From: Zobellia nedashkovskayae
GTDB taxonomy: Bacteria > Bacteroidota > Bacteroidia > Flavobacteriales > Flavobacteriaceae
Assembly: GCF_015330125.1 (NCBI RefSeq)
Contig: NZ_JADDXR010000002.1
Coordinates: forward strand, 2,236,941-2,300,940
DNA length: 64,000 bases
Reading direction: 5' to 3'
Below the pieces are notes generated by a model. It saw only the letters and a list, made by a program, of their open reading frames with translations, had not been told where the DNA came from and searched no databases. Within the stretch, counting starts at the first letter, position 1. Every line of letters begins with the position of its first letter. The translations under genes were made by a program, and so were the position numbers. Positions 29,740 to 39,316 of this stretch are shown here, one piece after another.

Positions 29740-30711
29740 ATGATACTCCAAACCCAAATACCTTTAGAAAAGGCTGAAAACCAAATCGATTATGGAAGTC
29801 GATCGGTTTTGATGGGTTCTTGTTTCTCGGAAAATATAGGGGAGAAGTTCAAGTATTATAAGTTTAGGTCTTTTCAGAACCCGTTTGGTATTTTGTTCCA
29901 TCCGTTGGCTATTGAGAATTTAGTAACTCGTGCAATTTCAAAAAAGGCCTATACAGAGGACGATGTGTTTTTTAACAATGAAAGATGGCAATGCTATGAC
30001 GCTCATTCAGATTTAAGTTCCGTTTCTAAAGAAGAGTTACTGGTATCGCTTAATAATGGAATTGAGAGTACTGGAGAACAGCTTGAAAAAGCAACTCATA
30101 TATTCATAACGCTAGGTACGGCTTGGGTGTATCGCCATCTTGAAACCGATAATATGGTGGCCAATTGCCATAAGGTACCTCAAAAAGAGTTCGCTAAAGG
30201 GCTGTTAGGGGTAGATGAAATTGTAAGCAGCCTAAAAAATATAATGGTTGGTGTTGCCGCCATAAACCCTGGAGCACAATTAATTTTTACGGTTTCACCG
30301 GTACGGCATATCAAGGATGGTTTTGTCGAAAACCAACGTAGCAAAGCACATTTGATAACTGCAATACATGAGTTGATGGATAATTCTGAGTTCAATATGA
30401 ACTATTTTCCGTCTTATGAGTTACAAATGGACGAGTTGCGGGATTATCGCTTTTATAAAGAAGATATGGTACATCCCAGTCAATTGGCTATAGATTATAT
30501 ATGGGAGAAGTTTATGTCCGTTTGGATTAATAAAGAAGCCCAGGAATCTATGATATTGGTTGATGCCATTCAAAAAGGGCTAAATCATAGACCATTTCAT
30601 CCAGAATCAAAACAGCATTTAAAATTCTTAAAATCATTAGAGCTCAAAATAACGAACGTTCAAAAGCGTTTTCCTTTTATGGATTTCGACCACCAAAACC
30701 TAGAGTCTTAG
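29740..30711 (+). CDS. GSCFA domain protein
   Basis: A 323-residue protein with the motif that names the family, VLMGSCFSENIGEK near residue 25, then FQNPFGILFHPLAI and ITLGTAWVYR, and FTVSPVRHIKDG. GSCFA proteins are SGNH-hydrolase-like with Ser in the GSCF motif and a Asp/His pair near the end (here EDMVHPSQLA). They are common in Bacteroidota; substrate unknown, perhaps an esterase of surface glycans. No signal peptide. Confidence 0.92.
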   Translation: MILQTQIPLEKAENQIDYGSRSVLMGSCFSENIGEKFKYYKFRSFQNPFGILFHPLAIENLVTRAISKKAYTEDDVFFNNERWQCYDAHSDLSSVSKEELLVSLNNGIESTGEQLEKATHIFITLGTAWVYRHLETDNMVANCHKVPQKEFAKGLLGVDEIVSSLKNIMVGVAAINPGAQLIFTVSPVRHIKDGFVENQRSKAHLITAIHELMDNSEFNMNYFPSYELQMDELRDYRFYKEDMVHPSQLAIDYIWEKFMSVWINKEAQESMILVDAIQKGLNHRPFHPESKQHLKFLKSLELKITNVQKRFPFMDFDHQNLES

Positions 30712-30761
30712 ATTCCCTTTTTCTTTTTCGTCAATTTCAATATGTATTGTAACTTCATCTT

Positions 30762-31376
30762 ATGAAAAAAGTATTTGTAGGGGTTCTTATTACCTTGGCA
30801 GTAGTTTTAGTGTTCCGTTCGTGTGCTGATGACAAGGAGGAGAAATCTATCTTGGAAGAAAACAGCATGCTTATTCAAACGCAAATAGACAATGTAAGCA
30901 AGTTAATTGTTACAGAAGGTCATTTTGCAGAAGTGTACAACTACAAAGATTCTAAAATGCTTTTCGGGCCTTTTATATCTGCAGAAAAAAAAGCGCTAGT
31001 TGTTGTAAATGCAGATGTTACCATAGCTTATGATTTGAGTAAGATAGATTTTGAGGTAGATGAGTCTAGTAAAACCTTACACATCAAAAGCATACCGGAA
31101 CCGGAAGTGAAAATTAGTCCTGATTTTGAATATTATGATGTTAGCTCAGATTACCTGAACATGTTTGAGGCGAGCGATTATAATAAAATCAAGAAAAATG
31201 TAAATGCTTCACTGATGAAAAAGGTAGAAGCGTCTGCATTAAAAACCAATGCCGAAAATCGCTTGATAAGTGAGCTGCAGAAGTTTTACATTCTTACGAA
31301 CTCATTGGGATGGACACTGGTCTACAATGATAAAACCGTAAATAAGGATTTACCCGAAGTGTTTTTTAAAGAATAG
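30762..31376 (+). CDS. DUF4230 protein
   Basis: A 204-residue protein with an N-terminal membrane anchor ending in FRSC (residues about 4-21; possibly a lipoprotein). The DUF4230 domain covers about 40-190, with KLIVTEGHFAEVYNYKD and VVVNADVTIAYDLSKIDFEV. The fold is thought to be SPFH-like and the domain sits outside the membrane. It follows the GSCFA gene after 50 bp on the same strand. Confidence 0.88.
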   Translation: MKKVFVGVLITLAVVLVFRSCADDKEEKSILEENSMLIQTQIDNVSKLIVTEGHFAEVYNYKDSKMLFGPFISAEKKALVVVNADVTIAYDLSKIDFEVDESSKTLHIKSIPEPEVKISPDFEYYDVSSDYLNMFEASDYNKIKKNVNASLMKKVEASALKTNAENRLISELQKFYILTNSLGWTLVYNDKTVNKDLPEVFFKE

Positions 31377-31393
31377 AGCTGCTTCATGAAATC

Positions 31394-32671
31394 TTACTTT
31401 GCAAAAGTTTCGGCCCAAGCAATGTATTGATCCCAATCATAATCGGTAACATCGTGTTTTCCACTTCTCATATGATATGCTAGGGTCTGTTTAATAGGAT
31501 GATTAACTTCTTGCACATCAGTTGAAGAAATTCCCTTTTTATCATATAACTCGTATACTTTTGTGGCATATTGTGCAGATAGGAATTCCCCTTTTGGATC
31601 CGCCCATTCATCCTCAACGGCACTTGCAACGTATAAAGGTCTTGGAGCAATAAGGGCTAATAGTTCATGTTGGTCCACTGGTAACATTTCTTCCTTATTA
31701 CTGTATTTTTTAAAACTCTCAGAAAACCAATGCGGAAACGAAGTGTTGATTTGACCAATGGTTTCTCCAAACTTACGTTTTGATAATGCAGCGCCACCAC
31801 AACCTGAATCGTTACCAATAACACCCGCAAAACGAAGGTCTGTTGCGCCTGCCCAAAGTGCTGCTTTCCCCAATCTAGAATGTCCAAAAACGATAACATT
31901 AGATATATTTGTGTCATTCTCAAGATAATCCATGGCGCGGCTAAGACCATAGGCCCATGCGGCTATACTGCCCCATTCGTTGGTCTTTGGTTTGGTCTGG
32001 CCTTCTTCATAAAACAAACTGTGTAACCCATCCGAAAAATCATTTTTGTCCGGGTCTATTTCACCATAATAAACTGTTGCTATGCCATAACCTTTATCTA
32101 ACATTTTATCTATAGCCCAACGGTTCATTCTAACGCCTCGCGAAGCTTCTGTTGCTTTGTTGTTTCTGATTTTTAAATCTTCATTATTCTCGTTCCATGC
32201 TTCTGTAATAATAACATTTGGGTCATCTGTCACGGTATGGTTTCCGTGAAAATTGTAGCCAAGAAATACAGGTGCATTCTCATTGCCTATAGGAAGATAA
32301 AGTAGGATGTTGAAATTTAAGGAGCGGTTGTTTTTCTTTATACCTACGGCAATTTGCTTGCGTTGTGCTTTTCCGCCTAGTGCGTTATTATCTTGTTCAA
32401 TGACCTTAAACGAATACTCGTCCAATAGGGCAGGTACTTTGCCATAAATTTGCTTTTCAAAAAATTGATAGATTTCTAGCTTTCTTTTTTCTTCCCATTG
32501 TTGGCTGTCGGTAATAGCCTCTCCTCCAAAAGTAACAAGAGGGTCAGGTACTGAAAATTTAGGAACTTTGGTTTCATCATAATTGGCTTCCGGCTGCGCC
32601 GTAAGTGCTGATGTAATCAGTGTAAAAAGTAGTAGGAATAGTGGTTTCACGGTTGTTTGGTTTGGTGTCAA
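31394..32671 (-). CDS. CE15-like glucuronoyl esterase
   Basis: A 425-residue secreted alpha/beta-hydrolase with a signal peptide (ending near ALTAQ). The nucleophile elbow is GHSRLGKAALWAGA, with Ser265 and the adjacent Arg266 typical of carbohydrate esterase family 15 (GxSRxG). The His is in the C-terminal GKHDVTDYDW (His406); the acid is probably in VEDEWADP. CE15 enzymes cut esters between glucuronic acid of xylan and lignin or alcohols; in marine Bacteroidota related enzymes act on algal polymers. No other polysaccharide gene is adjacent. Secretion to the periplasm is expected, as no C-terminal sorting domain is seen. Confidence 0.85.
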   Translation of the reverse strand: MTPNQTTVKPLFLLLFTLITSALTAQPEANYDETKVPKFSVPDPLVTFGGEAITDSQQWEEKRKLEIYQFFEKQIYGKVPALLDEYSFKVIEQDNNALGGKAQRKQIAVGIKKNNRSLNFNILLYLPIGNENAPVFLGYNFHGNHTVTDDPNVIITEAWNENNEDLKIRNNKATEASRGVRMNRWAIDKMLDKGYGIATVYYGEIDPDKNDFSDGLHSLFYEEGQTKPKTNEWGSIAAWAYGLSRAMDYLENDTNISNVIVFGHSRLGKAALWAGATDLRFAGVIGNDSGCGGAALSKRKFGETIGQINTSFPHWFSESFKKYSNKEEMLPVDQHELLALIAPRPLYVASAVEDEWADPKGEFLSAQYATKVYELYDKKGISSTDVQEVNHPIKQTLAYHMRSGKHDVTDYDWDQYIAWAETFAK

Positions 32672-32687
32672 TAAAGAAAATGTTGGT

Positions 32688-34451
32688 TTATTTCAATTTC
32701 TCAGTTTTACATTTATGGTTTACCAAGTCCAGTCCATCATCTATCAAATGGCCTACCTTAGGGTTATTTAATTTTACGGTCTGTAAATGCATTGAAATTT
32801 CATGGGCAAATTCATGGTCTCCGTTTTCTTTGGCAAGTTCGTATAGCTCAACTGGCAATAACCAGTCATTAGGATAATTATCTCTTATTGCTTCAAACAC
32901 CTTATGTCTAGAAATCGTACTATTTTTGCCTTCCCTGAAATGACGTATTTGCTCGTAGTATTGCTCTAATTTGGTGTGAGAGGCATTGCTTTTAGATTTT
33001 ATTGTAGTTGATGAAACCTCATGGGTAACCAAATCAAAACTATTCAAATCAGCAGGACCATTATAGGCAGAAGCTATTTCTTGACCTACGGCCATACTAT
33101 AAAGCTCGTCGTTACTTTCAAAAAGGACTTTGTCATTATGGGTGACACAGCAATTTTTAAAAGTGACTAAAATAATGTCTCCCTGTAAGTTGCGCGTTCC
33201 AGTAATAATTTCTCCGGCTATTTTTATATGACCGTCAAATTCTAGGGAAATCTGTTGTCCTTCGAAAATATTATAGGCTTTGAGATCAAGCGGACTCATG
33301 TCTTCAATGGCCAAGTTCATTCCTTTTAGTTTTCCTAATGGAGAACCAAAACCAGTGGCGTGCTGTTTAATACTATGTCCTACAAGCTCTTTATCACGAA
33401 AGGAGAGTGCTGTGGGGCCTTTAGATTGAAAAAACACAGGTTTGCCTTCGTGTTCAATTACACTATCAAAATTACCGGAAATCTGAAGTCCTGTGCTAAG
33501 TTCAATAGTGCCCAATTCTTTAGATGCAATAAGCTTTTTTATACCACTTAACCCACCACGGCGTAAAGCCATAGTGTTTGCAAATTCCTCTAAAACTTGA
33601 CTTAGGTAAGCAAAATCTGGCGTAACAAAAAGCTGAGGTTGTGGTTGCGTAATATCAAAAGAGGTATAGGCCGCATCTATGGAATACGGTTTTTTCTTTA
33701 CTTCATTTGTCATGCACCATGCGCTTTCTCCAATAGAGGAAAGAAGTCCGGCGCCATATATTTTAGGGTTCTCGGGTGTGCCTATAAGTCCGTATTCAAC
33801 GGTCCACCAGTGCAAGTTCCTAATAAGTGCAATTTCACTGGGTTCTCCCATGTTATTTTGCAGGTCATCAATATGCTTTTCGGCCTTATCAATATCTTCT
33901 TGTGGGGTACCTTGGGCTTCTTTTATGATGGAAAGGTGGCGTACCGCTTCATAGAGTTCATAATCTTTCGCATTTGAAATTGCCTTAGAACCAATCTCAC
34001 CAAATCTACGCAGGTATTCTGCATATTCAGGATTGGCAATAATAGGTGCATGCCCTGCGCCCTCATGAATAATGTCTGGTGCAGGGGTGTATTCTATATG
34101 ATCTAACTGTCGTATATCGGAAGCAATAACTAGTACATTGTACGCTTGGAATTCCATAAATGCAGATGGAGGAATAAAACCATCAACCGCAACTGCGGCC
34201 CAACCTATTTCCTTTAAGATACGGTTCATGCCGTACATATTTGGGATATGGTCTATAGAAATACCGGTTTTTTGTAACCCAACTAAGTATGAAGCGTGGG
34301 CAAATTTACTAAGGTAATCTACATTTTTACGCATCACATAACGCCAAACGGCTTGGTCAATAGACGAATATTCACCATAATCTTGCGGTTTAATATACTG
34401 CTGCAAATGTGCAGGAAGTTTGTCAAGAACAGGATTACTAGTGTACGTCAT
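32688..34451 (-). CDS. Long aromatic amino acid hydroxylase (phenylalanine 4-hydroxylase-like)
   Basis: 587 residues from the ATG at 34451; an upstream ATG at 34577 adds 42 residues without family character and crosses the terminator region, so it was not used. The N-terminal half is the tetrahydropterin-dependent hydroxylase fold with iron ligands His129 and His134 (IIHEGAGHAP) and Glu219 (HWWTVEYGLIG). The family usually has about 260-300 residues in bacteria; here an extra C-terminal part of roughly 270 residues follows (GNFDSVIEHEGKPVFFQSKG onward). This long form is known in Bacteroidota. It likely hydroxylates Phe to Tyr; the role of the extension is unknown. Confidence 0.9.
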   Translation of the reverse strand: MTYTSNPVLDKLPAHLQQYIKPQDYGEYSSIDQAVWRYVMRKNVDYLSKFAHASYLVGLQKTGISIDHIPNMYGMNRILKEIGWAAVAVDGFIPPSAFMEFQAYNVLVIASDIRQLDHIEYTPAPDIIHEGAGHAPIIANPEYAEYLRRFGEIGSKAISNAKDYELYEAVRHLSIIKEAQGTPQEDIDKAEKHIDDLQNNMGEPSEIALIRNLHWWTVEYGLIGTPENPKIYGAGLLSSIGESAWCMTNEVKKKPYSIDAAYTSFDITQPQPQLFVTPDFAYLSQVLEEFANTMALRRGGLSGIKKLIASKELGTIELSTGLQISGNFDSVIEHEGKPVFFQSKGPTALSFRDKELVGHSIKQHATGFGSPLGKLKGMNLAIEDMSPLDLKAYNIFEGQQISLEFDGHIKIAGEIITGTRNLQGDIILVTFKNCCVTHNDKVLFESNDELYSMAVGQEIASAYNGPADLNSFDLVTHEVSSTTIKSKSNASHTKLEQYYEQIRHFREGKNSTISRHKVFEAIRDNYPNDWLLPVELYELAKENGDHEFAHEISMHLQTVKLNNPKVGHLIDDGLDLVNHKCKTEKLK

Positions 34452-34532
34452 GCTAAAAGGTTTTCTATATAAAGATACAAAAAAGGGTAGAGGAATATTA
34501 GCATTCAATTTGGACGGGTGGGACTGCTGCGT

Positions 34533-34565
34533 AAAAAAAGCCCTTTTAAAATAAAAGAGCTTTTT
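34533..34565 (-). terminator. Terminator of the DUF4136 gene
   Basis: AT-rich hairpin with AGC.CTTTT and AAAAG.GCT arms and one mismatch, followed on the minus strand by seven T (34533-34539). The plus strand also ends in five T, so it may act in both directions. Confidence 0.7.
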
Positions 34566-34592
34566 AATATATTTCAACGAATTGAGATCGTT

Positions 34593-35150
34593 TTACTTAG
34601 CGGCAACCGGATTAGGTGGGTATTGCATCAAAATTTCAGAAACAAACTCGCGTATGCGTTGTTCTTTCTTTTCTATATTGCTAATATTATTCAAATTACC
34701 AACTCCTTTACCTTGCCACACCAATTCTTTAGTTTTAGAATCTACTAGGTCAATGTACAAAGAACCTTCGGTACGGGTGCTAACATTATTGCCGCCTCCG
34801 CCCCAACCAGGACCCCAATAATAAGGGTTCCAGCCCCAGCCGCCGCCCCAGTAGTTATTGTAAATATCTACTTGTTCTTTTTCTTTAGTGAATATACTCA
34901 CTAAAATATCTGGATTTTCAGATTTTGAAAAACCGCGATTGGTCATTTCAGCTTCAATAGCACGTAGAATTCGCTTTTTGTCCAAATCCGAAATCTGAGC
35001 TTTGTCAATTCCTGTTTTATAAAAAGCATACGTTTTGTAACTATCAAAATTGGCTTCTTTATCGTAATCAGAAAGCACGCGTACAGAAGTACAGGAGCTT
35101 AAGAATAGCAACACAAGCATGGGTACCACTAGGATTTTAATCTTTTTCAT
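34593..35150 (-). CDS. DUF4136 lipoprotein
   Basis: A 185-residue lipoprotein: signal peptide ending in LLFLSSC (Cys20), then the DUF4136 domain with SDYDKEANFDSYKTYAFY at its start and a GSLYIDLVDSKTKELVWQGK strand pair. A Trp/Gly/Tyr-rich loop (WGGGWGWNPYYWGPGWGGGG) splits the domain, which is frequent in this family. Envelope protein, function unknown. Single gene with its own terminator. Confidence 0.9.
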   Translation of the reverse strand: MKKIKILVVPMLVLLFLSSCTSVRVLSDYDKEANFDSYKTYAFYKTGIDKAQISDLDKKRILRAIEAEMTNRGFSKSENPDILVSIFTKEKEQVDIYNNYWGGGWGWNPYYWGPGWGGGGNNVSTRTEGSLYIDLVDSKTKELVWQGKGVGNLNNISNIEKKEQRIREFVSEILMQYPPNPVAAK

Positions 35151-35225
35151 AACAAAGTATAGTATTTGGTGTTAATACATCATTTTCGTAAAAGGTAGTC
35201 TCAAAAATCATGCCGAACAACGGTT

Positions 35226-35420
<195 letters not shown>

Positions 35421-35590
35421 TTACTCCATTTAGTTGGCAAACAACCAAAAACGATTTTAAAACCGTACATTTTAAGTACGTTTAAGAGTATTTTAACGAA
35501 TCATTATAATTATTGGCAGCAATGTTGTGTTATCGAAAATGACGGCTTAATAACAATTAACTCTATTAAGTGCCGTTTAAACCTTTGATT

Positions 35591-35920
35591 ATGATCTTAG
35601 TTTTCAGACATTTTTTTTATAAGAACTATGTTGGTCTATCACTTTGGCCCTTCATCATTTTAAAACATGACGAACTCAAAGAGGATATTGTATTGATCAA
35701 TCATGAGAAAATTCACTTAAAGCAACAACAAGAATTGCTGATTGTTTTTTTCTACTTCCTCTATATCTCAGAATGGCTCATACGAACGGCTGTTTATTTT
35801 GATAGTTATAAGGCATACCAGAATATTAGTTTTGAAAGGGAAGCCTATTCGAACGAGAAAAATCTGAATTATACCAGTGAACGTACAGCGTTTAGTTTTA
35901 TCAAATATCTTACAAAATAG
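35591..35920 (+). CDS. Small membrane protein with zincin-like HExxH motif
   Basis: 109 residues from the ATG at 35591 (a GTG at 35570 is in frame). INHEKIHLKQQQELLIVFFY contains HEKIH, the HExxH zinc motif, followed by a hydrophobic helix and, 35-40 residues later, FEREAYSNE, which could provide the third (Glu) ligand as in M56/BlaR1- or M48-like peptidases. The protein is far shorter than these families. It is common as an uncharacterised protein in Flavobacteriaceae. Whether it is an active protease is not known. Confidence 0.7.
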   Translation: MILVFRHFFYKNYVGLSLWPFIILKHDELKEDIVLINHEKIHLKQQQELLIVFFYFLYISEWLIRTAVYFDSYKAYQNISFEREAYSNEKNLNYTSERTAFSFIKYLTK

Positions 35921-35978
35921 ATGTTGTAATTCAGCTTACGTAATTAACACTTCACTTTAATAGCACTGTTTTTCGCCC

Positions 35979-35986
35979 TACTTTTG
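35979..35986 (+). promoter_or_regulatory. Promoter -7 box of the deaminase-glucosaminidase-hemL operon
   Basis: TACTTTTG fits TAnnTTTG and ends 6 bases before the start codon at 35993, so transcription would begin within a few bases of the ATG (leaderless or nearly so). The upstream element is weak. Confidence 0.6.
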
Positions 35987-35992
35987 TAAAGT

Positions 35993-36904
35993 ATGCGCGT
36001 AACGACCGAAAATCAAGAAGTACATTTACCCATTCTTGACCAGAAAGGAGTATCCCTTGTTCTTAAAAGGGAAGACCGCATACACCCCTTAATTTCTGGG
36101 AATAAATACAGAAAACTTAAATACAATTTAAAAGTAGCAAAGACCCAAGGTTTTGATACGCTTCTTACGTTTGGCGGGGCTTTTTCCAACCATATTGCGG
36201 CTACGGCCTACGCCGGTAAAATTCATGGTTTAAAAACTATTGGAATTATACGGGGCGAGGAACTTGCCCAAAAATGGCAAGAGAATAGTACTTTAAAACT
36301 AGCGGAATCCCATGGTATGCAATTCAAATTTGTTTCTAGGGAAGCATACCGAGAAAAAGATACTCCAGAATTTATTGATGAATTAAAAGAAGAATTTGGT
36401 GCTTTTTATCTTTTGCCAGAAGGCGGAACCAATCCTTTGGCTATAAAGGGCTGTGAAGAAATTCTAACTACAAGTGATACCGATTTTAATGTTGTATGTT
36501 GTGCCGTTGGTACGGGTGGTACCATAGCAGGGATTAGTAATGGTGCATTTGCGCCACAAAAAGTTTTAGGGTTTCCCGCACTTAAAGGAGATTTTTTACA
36601 AGAAGATATTTGTAAATTTGCATTGAGAGAAAATTGGAAGTTGGTAACAGACTATCATTTTGGAGGTTACGCAAAGGTGACGGAAGAGTTGGTAAGTTTT
36701 ATAAACAATTTCAAATTAAACACTCAAATACCTTTAGATCCCATTTATACCGGGAAAATGCTATATGGTATTTTAGATTTAATTCAGAAAGGATATTTTC
36801 CTCCTAATACAAAAATACTGGCAATCCATAGTGGAGGACTCCAAGGTATTGACGGGATGAACCGTAATTTACTAAAGAAAAATCTACCATTAATAGATAT
36901 ATGA
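35993..36904 (+). CDS. PLP-dependent ACC deaminase / D-cysteine desulfhydrase family protein
   Basis: A 303-residue fold-type II PLP enzyme. The PLP lysine is in ISGNKYRKLKYN (near residue 37); TFGGAFSNHIAATAYAG binds the cofactor, and CAVGTGGTIAGI is the phosphate loop. The family includes 1-aminocyclopropane-1-carboxylate deaminase and D-cysteine desulfhydrase; in Flavobacteriia the second is more likely, but residues that decide this cannot be judged with certainty. Its stop overlaps the next start (ATGA), so it is translationally coupled with the glucosaminidase gene. Confidence 0.9.
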   Translation: MRVTTENQEVHLPILDQKGVSLVLKREDRIHPLISGNKYRKLKYNLKVAKTQGFDTLLTFGGAFSNHIAATAYAGKIHGLKTIGIIRGEELAQKWQENSTLKLAESHGMQFKFVSREAYREKDTPEFIDELKEEFGAFYLLPEGGTNPLAIKGCEEILTTSDTDFNVVCCAVGTGGTIAGISNGAFAPQKVLGFPALKGDFLQEDICKFALRENWKLVTDYHFGGYAKVTEELVSFINNFKLNTQIPLDPIYTGKMLYGILDLIQKGYFPPNTKILAIHSGGLQGIDGMNRNLLKKNLPLIDI

Positions 36905-37755
36905 TACGTAGACTTATAGTATTATCACTTTTCAGCATAGTTTTTATTGGATGTAAAGCGAAGCGTACGGTTGCGACCAGAAGTGAGGCTCCAAAAAAGA
37001 AAACAGAAGTAGTTGTTGTAAAAAAGGAGACTAAAAAACCAGACGATGGCCTTTATCCGATGCCTGAAGATACAGGAGAATTCTTGCGTTTTAGTATTGG
37101 GTCTCCAGAAGAATATGTAGAGACTTTTTATGAGGTTGCCCAAATGGAAATGAAAGCTTTTGGTATACCGGCAAGTATTACGTTGGCCCAGGGTTTGTTG
37201 GAAAGTGGACTAGGAAAAGGAGCTTTAGCTTTAAAAACAAATAACCATTTTGGTATTAAATGCCATACTGGTTGGGAAGGTGATTATGATTTTCATGATG
37301 ATGATGAAAAAGGAGAATGCTTTAGAAAATATAATCATCCTATGTATTCCTACCGGGATCACAGTATCTTTTTAAAAGGCCGTTCTCGTTATGGTTTTTT
37401 ATTCGATTATAGGAACGATGATTACAAAAGATGGGCCAAAGGCCTAAGACAGGCTGGTTATGCTACGGATAAGCATTATCCACAAAAGCTTATTTCATTA
37501 ATTGAACGGTATGAGCTGTACAAGTATGATACAGAAATAGCGAAGCAAGGTTATAGTCAACAAAAAGGAGAACCGGTAATAGTAGCCAGTACTCAGAACA
37601 AAGTGCATGTGGTTCAAAAGGGAGATACATTGTATTCTATTTCTAGGTCATATTCAGTTTCCGTAGAGGATTTAAAACGATGGAACTATATGTATGATAG
37701 TAATTTAGATGTAGGTCAAGAACTTACCGTTAAGACAGAAAATTTTAATAAATAG
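36901..37755 (+). CDS. Glucosaminidase with LysM domain, lipoprotein
   Basis: A 284-residue envelope peptidoglycan hydrolase. The signal peptide ends in IVFIGC (Cys18). A glucosaminidase domain (about residues 75-215) has ASITLAQGLLESGLGKGALA with the likely catalytic Glu, and NNHFGIKCHTGW. A LysM repeat at the end (VHVVQKGDTLYSISRSYSVS) binds the glycan strand. The start ATG overlaps the preceding stop by four bases and hemL starts on the very next base after the stop. Confidence 0.94.
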   Translation: MIRRLIVLSLFSIVFIGCKAKRTVATRSEAPKKKTEVVVVKKETKKPDDGLYPMPEDTGEFLRFSIGSPEEYVETFYEVAQMEMKAFGIPASITLAQGLLESGLGKGALALKTNNHFGIKCHTGWEGDYDFHDDDEKGECFRKYNHPMYSYRDHSIFLKGRSRYGFLFDYRNDDYKRWAKGLRQAGYATDKHYPQKLISLIERYELYKYDTEIAKQGYSQQKGEPVIVASTQNKVHVVQKGDTLYSISRSYSVSVEDLKRWNYMYDSNLDVGQELTVKTENFNK

Positions 37756-39036
37756 ATGTTATATCAAAGAAGTAGCGCCCTATTTGCTGAGGCGCAAAAA
37801 TATATTCCAGGGGGAGTCAACTCACCAGTTCGCGCTTTTAAGGCCGTAGGAGGAGACCCTATTTTCGTAAAAAAAGCAAAAGGGGCTTATTTGTATGATG
37901 AAGATGATAATCGATTAATCGATTATATCGCTTCATGGGGTCCGTTAATTTTAGGTCATGCTCACGAACCCGTAATTAATGCGGTAATTGAGAAGGCAAA
38001 ACTAGGTACTTCTTTTGGGATGCCTACAGAAATTGAAACGCAGTTAGCACAATTGGCGGTATCTATGGTGCCTAATATTGATAAAATAAGATTTGTAAAC
38101 AGCGGGACGGAAGCTTGTATGAGTGCCGTGCGTTTGGCTCGTGGGTATACAGGTAAAGATAAGATTATAAAATTCGCTGGTTGTTACCATGGTCATTCAG
38201 ATTCGTTTTTAATACAAGCGGGTAGTGGTGCCGTAACTTTTGGTAGCCCTAATAGTCCTGGTGTAACAGAAGGTACTGCCAAGGACACTCTTTTGGCTAC
38301 TTACAATGATATAGAAAGTGTTCGTGCACTAGTTGCTGCTAACAAAGGTGAAATAGCAACGGTAATTATTGAACCGGTTGCAGGTAATATGGGATGTATA
38401 GTTCCTACGGAAGAATTTATAAAAGGACTTCGTGAACTCTGTACCCAAGAAGGGATTTTGTTGTTGTTTGATGAGGTTATGACCGGTTTCCGTTTAGGAA
38501 AAGGTGGTGCTCAAGAAGCGCTAGGCATTGATGCGGATATTGTTTGTTTTGGAAAAGTGATCGGTGGAGGTTTACCTGTAGGTGCTTTTGCAGCTAAAAC
38601 AGAAATTATGTCACATTTGGCGCCAGAAGGACCAGTTTATCAAGCAGGAACTTTAAGTGGTAACCCACTAGCCATGGCTGCTGGTTTGGCAATGCTTACG
38701 GAATTGAATAAGAAGCCCGAAGTTTTTGAAAGTCTGGCTAAAAAGACTGCTTACCTTCATGAAGGTTTAGATGCGGTTTTAAAAACTAAAGGAGTTCCTT
38801 ATCAAATTAACCGATTTGGAAGTATGATATCCGTACATTTTACTGAAGATGCTGTAGTTGATTTTGACAGCTCCGCAAAAGGCAACAATGAGACCTTTAA
38901 AAAGTACTTTCATGGGATGCTACAAAACGGAATTTACTTGCCGCCAAGTGCATTTGAAAGTTATTTCTTAAATGACGCGCTAACCTATGGGGATATAGAT
39001 GAGACTGTAGCAGCATTGAAAAAGGTAGAATTATAA
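37756..39036 (+). CDS. hemL: Glutamate-1-semialdehyde 2,1-aminomutase
   Basis: A 426-residue class III PLP aminotransferase that makes 5-aminolevulinate for heme. [20 protein letters not shown] opens the protein; [19 protein letters not shown] binds PLP phosphate, [10 protein letters not shown] contains the PLP-nitrogen Asp, and the Schiff-base Lys is in [15 protein letters not shown]. Full length for HemL. The gene begins immediately after the glucosaminidase stop and is the last gene of the operon. Confidence 0.97.
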   Translation: MLYQRSSALFAEAQKYIPGGVNSPVRAFKAVGGDPIFVKKAKGAYLYDEDDNRLIDYIASWGPLILGHAHEPVINAVIEKAKLGTSFGMPTEIETQLAQLAVSMVPNIDKIRFVNSGTEACMSAVRLARGYTGKDKIIKFAGCYHGHSDSFLIQAGSGAVTFGSPNSPGVTEGTAKDTLLATYNDIESVRALVAANKGEIATVIIEPVAGNMGCIVPTEEFIKGLRELCTQEGILLLFDEVMTGFRLGKGGAQEALGIDADIVCFGKVIGGGLPVGAFAAKTEIMSHLAPEGPVYQAGTLSGNPLAMAAGLAMLTELNKKPEVFESLAKKTAYLHEGLDAVLKTKGVPYQINRFGSMISVHFTEDAVVDFDSSAKGNNETFKKYFHGMLQNGIYLPPSAFESYFLNDALTYGDIDETVAALKKVEL

Positions 39037-39053
39037 ATCTATTTTACGGAATG

Positions 39054-39293
39054 TTAGTCTCTATCTGGCATTGAAGCAAATTCTTTTCTTTTGTTTTCAA
39101 ACCAGTCCTGCATTCCATTTGGAGACTTCATAAGATTTTGCATCTCGCCCATTGCTTTTAGATGGGCGGAATCTTTTTTTTGGAACATCTCCATACCGTG
39201 GGTTTTACTTAAGTCGGCAATTTCTTCAAATGTATTTGCAGAAAATTCCATGTCACAAGCACCGCCTAGTTGTTTGCATGTCATTGTTTTCAT
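39054..39293 (-). CDS. DUF1059 small protein
   Basis: A 79-residue protein that begins MKTMTCKQLGGACDMEFSAN, the DUF1059 signature, with two conserved Cys. Cytoplasmic; function unknown. It lies between hemL (convergent) and the MepB gene (same strand). Confidence 0.88.
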   Translation of the reverse strand: MKTMTCKQLGGACDMEFSANTFEEIADLSKTHGMEMFQKKDSAHLKAMGEMQNLMKSPNGMQDWFENKRKEFASMPDRD

Positions 39294-39316
39294 AAGAAAA
39301 GGGTTTTTAGTAAATA

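Noticed and set aside
33639..33977. 112-codon and overlapping plus-strand frames inside the aromatic hydroxylase gene
   Set aside because: Antisense shadows of a well supported gene; no protein family.
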